Made by a program: the position numbers and the translations under genes. 12,430 nt of DNA from contig KN173869.1 of the NCBI GenBank assembly GCA_000759655.1, positions 4,073 to 16,502 on the forward strand. The letters are read 5' to 3'. Origin of the DNA: Acidicaldus organivorans. GTDB taxonomy: Bacteria; Pseudomonadota; Alphaproteobacteria; Acetobacterales; Acetobacteraceae. Below, in pieces: positions 7,077-12,430 of this stretch; within the stretch, counting starts at the first letter, position 1, and every line of letters begins with the position of its first letter. The notes under the pieces were generated by a model. That model was not told the DNA's origin, ran no database searches, and saw only the letters and a program-made list of their open reading frames with translations.

Positions 7077-8312
7077 ATTTTTCTCTTTTTTCTGTAGAAA
7101 AAATTCAACTTCGATGGATATGCCCAGCCGTTGTGCGGCCTCCAGCACGAAGTCGCGCACGGCATCCGCATCGCCAGGAAAACCATCGGCCGCCTCCAGC
7201 TCCTGGCGGACATCGGCAGGCTCGAAAGCAAGCTGGGCAAAAGGGGTGCGATCGAACCGTTCGCGCTCGGCTTCCTCGTCCCAATGCGAATGCAAATCTT
7301 CGGCTGCCGGGGAATATGGAGCCCGAGCTGGCGCGAGGGAGTGAGCCGCGATCCCCCGCGAAGGAAGAGAGCCCGCCGCACGGCCGGGACCACGGTTTTG
7401 CTCTTTTCGGGGACGGGGACATGAGGACCAAGCGTGCGGCGGATTTCCCGCGCCCCGACGGGCATCGCCTGGATCCGATTTCGGCAGCGAACGATCGAAC
7501 CGGGCTGCAAGCCGGGGATCCCTCCGCTGACCCCTACGATGATGCGTCCATCCATCGGATGGCCACCCCCTCTCCTGCCGCCGCCTGACGTGAAGCCCAG
7601 CCTTTCGCTCCTTTCTGCGGCTAAACGCCCCAAACCTCAGCAGCCCTCGCCGAAATCGACCGAACCAACAGATGCGGTCAGATGACGTCCTCCCGCCTTC
7701 CCTCACGTCTGATCTCATGCAGCGGGAAACGTTAACACAATAGGTGCCGAGGTTGTCAAGCGGCCGACCCGAGCCTGCTGTCTCTCGTCTTGCGACGAGA
7801 TGCGCCGAATTGGGAGGAATGGTTGCCAAAGAGCCTGCTTTGCCTTCTTGCCTCCGAGCAAGCGAGGCTCAAGTGTCGTTCGACAAGCGCGATACCCCTC
7901 CTCAGAAAGCGCCGCTCCTTCGTGAACGGAATGGCACTCGGTCCTCTGTTGGTCCCGTCGGGCAATGGCAATGCGTCTGGCTGCACCTTGGGCAGACCGA
8001 TCGCCGTCCCCTGCCCACCAGTTGGGCGATGACGCGACGAGGTTCCTCCGCGTGCTCGCGGCGCAGCGAGGACCGGGTAGACGAGCAGGGGGGTTGGTCA
8101 TACCCGCGGTGAGGTTCATGTGGGGTCGCAAGCCCAACCCCCCGACCAAACCTCGAACTCTACGAACTGCTCCATGCGGCAGGGGCGCGTTCGTCCGGGT
8201 CGTTCCTCTCCGTTGCTCCCTGTCCTGATGCAAAGTGTCGCATGGCGGGTAGCAACGGAAAACCGAGATCCTCTTTATCTTCTTGTATATGCTAGGATTT
8301 TTGCCCATCACG
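7077..8312. other. GC-rich region without a confident gene, between the AT-rich gene and tRNA-Ser
   Basis: Several overlapping frames are open here, as expected in GC-rich DNA, but none has a clear family signature. The most protein-like stretch is on the minus strand, about 7310-7100. It is acidic, with HWDEEAERERFDRTPFAQL, FEPADVRQELEAADGFPGD and VRDFVLEAAQRLGI, and continues without a stop into the AT-rich membrane-protein frame. Another minus-strand frame begins MDGRIIVGVSGGIPG at 7555 and ends with TGA overlapping the ATG at 7076, but its second half does not look coding. From about 7590 to 8312 I see no gene. A 10-bp inverted repeat lies at 8088-8097 and 8134-8143. Confidence 0.5.
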
Positions 8313-8405
8313 TGGCGGAGGGGGGGGGATTCGAACCCCCGATACGGGTTTACCCCGTATAACGGTTTAGCAAACCGCCGCCTTCAGCCTCTCGGCCACC
8401 CCTCC
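8313..8405 (-). tRNA. tRNA-Ser (anticodon GCU)
   Basis: On the minus strand the 5' acceptor GGAGGGG (8405-8399) pairs with CCCCTCC (8323-8317), followed by discriminator G and an encoded CCA (8315-8313). The anticodon arm CGGTTTGCTAAACCG presents GCT, read as GCU, which decodes AGC/AGU serine codons. A long variable arm (TACGGGGTAAACCCGTA) marks it as class II, and the T arm GGGGGTTCGAATCCCCC is canonical. Length is 90 nt plus CCA, normal for tRNA-Ser. Its 3' end faces the atypical region 5666-8312, the orientation expected if an element once integrated there. Confidence 0.97.
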
Positions 8406-8415
8406 ATGCCCTCCC

Positions 8416-8444
8416 CGTTTAGGCGACCGCCCCGCCCCGGTCAA
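8416..8444 (-). promoter_or_regulatory. Candidate promoter of tRNA-Ser
   Basis: On the minus strand, TTGACC (8444-8439) and TAAACG (8421-8416) are separated by 17 bp. The -10 box ends 10 bases before the tRNA 5' end, so transcription would start within a few bases of it, as usual for tRNA genes. The -35 is good. The -10 is weak, which is common in alphaproteobacteria. Confidence 0.4.
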
Positions 8445-8540
8445 TGGCCCTCGAAGTCAAGCCCCCCTGAGACCGTCTTCCGGGAGACCGCGCCGCTGCC
8501 GGAAGCGGAAGCCGGGCGATGGGGGCTGCGCAAAATTCCC

Positions 8541-8569
8541 TTGCCCACGACAAGAGATGGGTCTATTGT
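8541..8569 (+). promoter_or_regulatory. Weak candidate promoter for the compact rod-like protein gene
   Basis: TTGCCC (8541-8546) and TATTGT (8564-8569) match four of six bases each of the -35 and -10 consensus, with 17-bp spacing. It would give a leader of about 195 nt containing the whole 15-bp repeat array. Chance occurrence is possible. Confidence 0.25.
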
Positions 8570-8624
8570 TTTGGACCAGAGCGAGGAGAAAAACCTCAGG
8601 CGAAAACCGGCGGGGCCAGGCAGC

Positions 8625-8699
8625 ACGCCAGACGGAAATACGCCAGACGGACACACGCGAGGCGGAAACGCGCCAAGCAAAAACACGCCAGACGGAAAA
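8625..8699. repeat. 15-bp tandem repeat array, five exact-length units
   Basis: Five adjacent 15-bp units start at 8625, 8640, 8655, 8670 and 8685, with consensus ACGCCAGACGGAAAC. Units 1, 2 and 5 differ only in their last three bases; units 3 and 4 carry three to six changes. The differences fall at all codon positions, so nothing suggests selection on an encoded pentapeptide repeat even though all six frames stay open through most of it. It sits 71 bp before the ATG at 8771, in its presumed leader. Confidence 0.85.
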
Positions 8700-8770
8700 G
8701 AGGCCGTCCCCAAGGGCTCGAGGCCTCAGCGTCGAAAAGAATTGCATCGAGAATAAGGCTGGAAGGACCC

Positions 8771-9148
8771 ATGTCCCAATCCCTCTCCCTTTCCTCAGCG
8801 CTCGACGCCTCGCTCGGCGGGCTCGATGCAGCAAGCCAGTCTCTCGGCACTCTCGCCCAGGACGTCGCGAGCGGCGCGGCGAGTCCCGCGCAGACTACCC
8901 CGGCCGACATCGTCGCCTACGCCACCCCGGGCCAGACCCAGCCCGCCCCTCTCGGCACCAACGTCACCTACGCGCCGCTCAACCCCTATGGCGGCGCGCT
9001 GCCTACGCCGGCCCTCCCTGCCGTCCCCCTTTACCCCCTCACCGCGATGGTGGACCTCGGCGCAGTGCAGCTCGCCTACGCCGCCAACGCCAAGCTCATC
9101 CAGGACAATACCCGGATGACCAAGACCCTGCTCAACGCGGTCTCCTGA
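8771..9148 (+). CDS. Compact flagellar rod/hook-like protein (putative)
   Basis: 125 residues, starting at ATG 8771 behind GGAAGGA. Residues 6-35 (LSSALDASLGGLDAASQSLGT and following) form an amphipathic helix like the N-terminal D0 helix of flagellar rod and hook proteins (compare ALSGLQAAS...LDVIANNIAN), but without the NNIAN motif. Residues 36-90 are Pro/Ala-rich and probably disordered. Residues 93-123 (MVDLGAVQLAYAANAKLIQD, then TKTLLNA) closely resemble the C-terminal MVNLIEAQRAYQANAKVI...LLN helix of FlgC, FlgE and related axial proteins. A role in or near the flagellar basal body is inferred. Small proteins with a flagellar basal-body rod C-terminal domain are known in alphaproteobacteria. 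No other flagellar gene is in the window, so it is an orphan. It lies convergent to mfd, 147 bp away. Confidence 0.72.
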   Translation: MSQSLSLSSALDASLGGLDAASQSLGTLAQDVASGAASPAQTTPADIVAYATPGQTQPAPLGTNVTYAPLNPYGGALPTPALPAVPLYPLTAMVDLGAVQLAYAANAKLIQDNTRMTKTLLNAVS

Positions 9149-9295
9149 TCTCCCTCGCCGGCCACGCGCAATTCGCCCGGCGCAGCGGCTGCTGCTGCTG
9201 CCTTGGCGCCTCGGCCGATCCCGCACAGGGTGCCCGTCTCTGGTTCCCTCTCCGGTTTCCGGGACGGCACTACCGGGCAATGCCGATCGCCCCGC

Positions 9296-12200
9296 TCAGG
9301 CGGCCTTGGCCTCGCGCGCGATCCGGGCAAGCGCGCCCAAAATCCGTCGCGCCGCCTTCACCCGCTCCTCGGGCCGAAGCTCCACGCTCACCACCAGCCG
9401 GTGATCGGGGCGGAGCTTGATGTCCTGCGCCAGCCCCTCCTTCTGCCAGCGCCGCGCCCCAAGCCAGGCGATCAGCCCGGCCGGATTGGCGAAACGCCGC
9501 GCCTGGAAGGTGAGCACCATCCCCTTGGGCCCCGCCTCCAGCTTCTCTACCCCCGCCTCCCGGCAGGCCCGCTTGAGCGCCACCACGTCGAGCAGGTTGA
9601 CCACCTCCGGCGGCAAGGGGCCGAAACGATCGACCAGCTCGGCTGCCATCGCCTCGCTTTCCGCATCCGAAGCAAGCCCCCCGATCCGGCGATAGAGGGC
9701 AAGCCGCACCGGAAGATCGGGGACGTAGGTTTCGGGGATGAGCACCGGCAGGCCGAGATTGATGCTCACCATCCCCTCGCGCGAAGGCGCCTCTTCCGCC
9801 GCCTCGCCGTGGCGGAGCTCCTGCACCGCCTCCTCCAGCATCTGCTGATAAAGCTCGATGCCGACCTCGCGGATGTGCCCCGATTGCTCCTCGCCCAGGA
9901 GATTGCCCGCCCCCCGGATGTCGAGGTCGTGGCTCGCCAGCGTAAATCCCGCCCCCAGCGTATCGAGCGTCTGCATCACTTCGAGCCTGCGCTCGGCCGC
10001 CGCCGAGAGCGTCCGTCCCGCCGGCCAGGTGAGATAGGCGTAGCCGCGCTGTTTGCCGCGCCCGATCCGCCCGCGCAGCTGATAGAGCTGGGCGAGCCCG
10101 AACCGGTCGGCGCGATGGACGATGAGCGTATTGACGCTCGGCATGTCGAGCCCGCTCTCGACGATGTTGGTCGCCACCAGCACGTCATAGCGCCCCTCGC
10201 CGAAGGCGGTCATCACCGCTTCGAGCCGCGAGGGGGCGAGCCTGCCATGCGCCTCGATCAGCCGCGCCTCGGGCACGATCTCGCGCAGCCGGGCCATGAG
10301 CGGGGCGAGATCCTCGATGCGCGGGGCGATGCAGAACACCTGTCCGCCCCGGAAGCGCTCGCGCTCGATCGCCTCGCGGATGATGAGATCGTCGAAAGGC
10401 ATGATGAACGTGCGCACCGCGAGCCGGTCCACCGGCGGGGTGGCGATCACGCTCATCTCCCGCACCCCGGAGAGAGCGAGCTGCAGCGTGCGCGGAATGG
10501 GGGTGGCGGTGAGGGTGAGGACGTGGACGTCGGCCTTGAGCTTCTTGAGCTTCTCCTTGTGCGCCACGCCGAAATGCTGCTCCTCGTCGATGATGAGGAG
10601 GCCGAGATTGGCGAACTTCACCCCCTCGGCGAGGAGCGCATGGGTGCCGATCACGATGTCGATCTCGCCTTTCGCCAGCCGCTCGCGCACCGAAGCCGCC
10701 TCACGCGCCGTGACCAGGCGGGAGAGTTGGGCGATGCGCACCGGAAACCCGGCGAACCGCTCGCTGAAGGTGCGGAAATGCTGGCGGGCGAGCAGCGTGG
10801 TCGGCACCACCACCGCAACCTGGGTCCCCGCCATCGCCGCGACGAAGGCCGCCCGCAGCGCCACCTCGGTCTTACCGAAGCCGACATCGCCGCAGACGAG
10901 CCGGTCCATCGGCCGGCCGGAGGCGAGATCGTTCAGCACCTCCTCGATGGCGCGGGCCTGGTCTTCGGTCTCGACATGGGGGAAACGGGCGCAGAACTCC
11001 TCATAGCCGCCCTCGGGCGGGGCCAGCACCTCACCCGATTTGAGGGCGCGTTCGGCGGCGATGCGGATGAGCTCGGCCGCCATGTCGCGGATGCGGCTCT
11101 TGGCGCGCGCCTTGCGCTGCTGCCAGCTCGCCCCGCCCAGCTTGTCGAGCGCCACCCCACTCTCGTCGCTGCCGAAACGGGAGAGAAGGTCGATGTTCTC
11201 GACTGGGAGGAAGAGCTTGTCGCCCCCGTCATAGAGGATGCGCAGGCAATCATGCGGCGCGCCATCGACATCGAGCGTGACGAGGCCGTCGTAACGCCCG
11301 ATCCCGTGCTCCTGATGGACGACGAGATCGCCCTCGGAAAGCTCGAGCGCGGCGGCGATGAACTCCGCCGCCCGGCGCCGGCGCTTGGCGGGCGGGCGGG
11401 AAAGCCGCGCCCCGAGCAGGTCCTGCTCGCTGATCAGCACGAGGTCGGGAGCGGCGAACCCGCGCTCGAGACCGAGCACCGCGACCCCCAGCGTGCCTTC
11501 GGGAAGCGCCGCTGCCTCGGCGAAGCTCTCGAGCGGCTGGGCGCGGAGCCCATGCTCGGTGAGGAGATGGACGAGGCGCGACTGCGAGCCGCGCGAATAG
11601 GCAGCAAGCACCACCGGCCGCCCCTTGGCGGTGAGCCCCGGAAGCCGCGCCGAAAGCGCGGTGAACGGATCGACCCCCTCGCTCCGCGCCAGCTCATTGA
11701 GGAGAAGCCCGGGCCGCGCTCCGGCATCGACCGTGCCGCGTGCCTCCTCGGGCGGGGCGAAGGGGGAGAAGGCGAAGACCGGCACCGGGGCGAGCATCGC
11801 CTCCCAGCCCGCGCGGTCGAGATAGAGGAGGTGGGGAGGAAGCGGACGATAGGGCGTCTCGCCGGGACGCGGCGGGGCGCGGCGCGCCTCGTAGTGATCG
11901 GCGATGGTTTCGAGCCGCACCTCGAGCACCCCCTCGGCGCGATGATCGAGGCTCACCGAGGCGTCGGGGAGATAGTCGAGCAGCGTCTCCATCCCCTCGT
12001 AAAAGAGGGGGAGCCAGTGTTCGGCGCCCGGATGACGGCGGCCCTCGGAGATCGCCGCGTAGATTGGATCGGAGGTCGCCTCCATGCCGAAATGCTCGCG
12101 CCAGCCGGCGCGGAAGAGCTTGATCGCCTCCGCCCCGCCGGGAAGCTCGGAGACCGGGCGCAGCACCACCGCCTCCACCGCCTCACCACTCCGTTGCGTC

Positions 12201-12430
12201 GCTGGATCGAAGCGACGCATCGTCTCGATGACCGGGCCGAAGAGGTCGAGCCGCACCGGCTCGCTTTCGCCCGCGGGGTAAATGTCGATGATGCCGCCGC
12301 GGATGGCGTATTCGCCGGGCTCATAGACGGTGCCCGCCCGAGAGTAGCCGGCGCGTTCGAGGAAGAGGGCGAGCTCATCGAGCGCCACCTCCTCGCCGCG
12401 GGCCAGTCTGCGGCTCCGCCCGACGAAGGC
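9296..12430 (-). CDS. mfd: Transcription-repair coupling factor Mfd, N-terminus beyond the window
   Basis: ATP-dependent DNA translocase that removes stalled RNA polymerase and recruits UvrA for nucleotide excision repair; cytoplasmic. 1044 residues are visible of about 1150, with the frame open to the right edge, so internal GTG/ATG codons are not its start. In visible numbering: the end of the UvrB-like module (YEPGEYAIRGGIIDIYPAG, about 33-54), the RNA polymerase-interacting domain (DLVVHQEHGIGRYDGLV, about 368-384), the Q motif (ETEDQ), Walker A DVGFGKTEVA (Lys520), motif II DEEQH (615-619), motif III TLTATPIPRTL, motif VI QLRGRIGRGKQRGYAYL and the C-terminal TRCF domain. All translocase motifs are intact. 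The gene ends in TGA at 9298-9296. I see no strong terminator in the 147 bp to the convergent gene. Confidence 0.98.
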   Translation of the reverse strand, partial: AFVGRSRRLARGEEVALDELALFLERAGYSRAGTVYEPGEYAIRGGIIDIYPAGESEPVRLDLFGPVIETMRRFDPATQRSGEAVEAVVLRPVSELPGGAEAIKLFRAGWREHFGMEATSDPIYAAISEGRRHPGAEHWLPLFYEGMETLLDYLPDASVSLDHRAEGVLEVRLETIADHYEARRAPPRPGETPYRPLPPHLLYLDRAGWEAMLAPVPVFAFSPFAPPEEARGTVDAGARPGLLLNELARSEGVDPFTALSARLPGLTAKGRPVVLAAYSRGSQSRLVHLLTEHGLRAQPLESFAEAAALPEGTLGVAVLGLERGFAAPDLVLISEQDLLGARLSRPPAKRRRRAAEFIAAALELSEGDLVVHQEHGIGRYDGLVTLDVDGAPHDCLRILYDGGDKLFLPVENIDLLSRFGSDESGVALDKLGGASWQQRKARAKSRIRDMAAELIRIAAERALKSGEVLAPPEGGYEEFCARFPHVETEDQARAIEEVLNDLASGRPMDRLVCGDVGFGKTEVALRAAFVAAMAGTQVAVVVPTTLLARQHFRTFSERFAGFPVRIAQLSRLVTAREAASVRERLAKGEIDIVIGTHALLAEGVKFANLGLLIIDEEQHFGVAHKEKLKKLKADVHVLTLTATPIPRTLQLALSGVREMSVIATPPVDRLAVRTFIMPFDDLIIREAIERERFRGGQVFCIAPRIEDLAPLMARLREIVPEARLIEAHGRLAPSRLEAVMTAFGEGRYDVLVATNIVESGLDMPSVNTLIVHRADRFGLAQLYQLRGRIGRGKQRGYAYLTWPAGRTLSAAAERRLEVMQTLDTLGAGFTLASHDLDIRGAGNLLGEEQSGHIREVGIELYQQMLEEAVQELRHGEAAEEAPSREGMVSINLGLPVLIPETYVPDLPVRLALYRRIGGLASDAESEAMAAELVDRFGPLPPEVVNLLDVVALKRACREAGVEKLEAGPKGMVLTFQARRFANPAGLIAWLGARRWQKEGLAQDIKLRPDHRLVVSVELRPEERVKAARRILGALARIAREAKAA

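Noticed and set aside
8131..8146. Possible att copy of the tRNA T arm (AACCCCCCGA)
   Set aside because: The match to the tRNA is only a short C-rich stretch and sits too close to the tRNA to be the far end of an element.
7715..8311. Long open frames on both strands (198 codons minus, 122 codons plus) before tRNA-Ser
   Set aside because: They are Arg/Pro-rich with no motif, no convincing start signal and mutual overlap.
8557..9420. A 287-codon plus-strand frame across the repeat array, the rod-like gene and the end of mfd
   Set aside because: It is Arg/Pro/Ala-rich, overlaps the 3' end of mfd antisense, and the rod-like gene uses another frame with a clear family signature.

Overview
The window is mostly GC-rich DNA from a bacterial chromosome, most likely an alphaproteobacterium. 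I lean toward Rhodospirillales/Acetobacteraceae because of the codon use, the tRNA with an encoded CCA and the type of solute-binding protein, but this is inference and no database was searched. Four core-type units flank an atypical, partly AT-rich accessory stretch.

Positions 1-4119 (minus strand) hold an MdtABC-type RND efflux operon. The adaptor gene (mdtA-like, 2746-4119) is followed after 12 bases by an MdtB/MdtC-like permease gene (2733 down to 1) that runs off the left edge. Divergent from it, 4436-5665 (plus strand) encodes a periplasmic solute-binding protein of the branched-chain amino acid/amide ABC class with a twin-arginine-like signal. Its leader carries a degenerate 15-bp tandem repeat (4322-4394).

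Positions 5666-8312 have almost no convincing intact genes. From left to right they hold a possible IS21-like element end, hairpins, a small secreted-protein gene (6196-6511), a very AT-rich internally duplicated membrane-protein gene (6560-7076), and about 1.2 kb of GC-rich DNA with no confident gene. Both AT-rich-side genes read as sensible proteins only if one-base changes in A or T runs are allowed. They are therefore decaying, subject to slippage, or affected by sequencing error. The stretch abuts the 3' end of a tRNA-Ser(GCU) gene (8313-8405, minus strand), the usual kind of place for an integrated element, but I found no matching att repeat.

Positions 8406-9148 contain a second, exact 15-bp tandem array (8625-8699) in the leader of a 125-aa protein. 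That protein looks like a very compact relative of flagellar rod/hook proteins, with their N- and C-terminal helices and almost nothing between. Positions 9296-12430 (minus strand) are mfd, the transcription-repair coupling factor, missing only its N-terminus beyond the right edge.

I do not see a clearly new defence or mobile system. The best candidates for a second look are the AT-rich two-gene module with its homopolymer frameshifts, the duplicated WW-x3-WR membrane protein, and the two 15-bp leader arrays.
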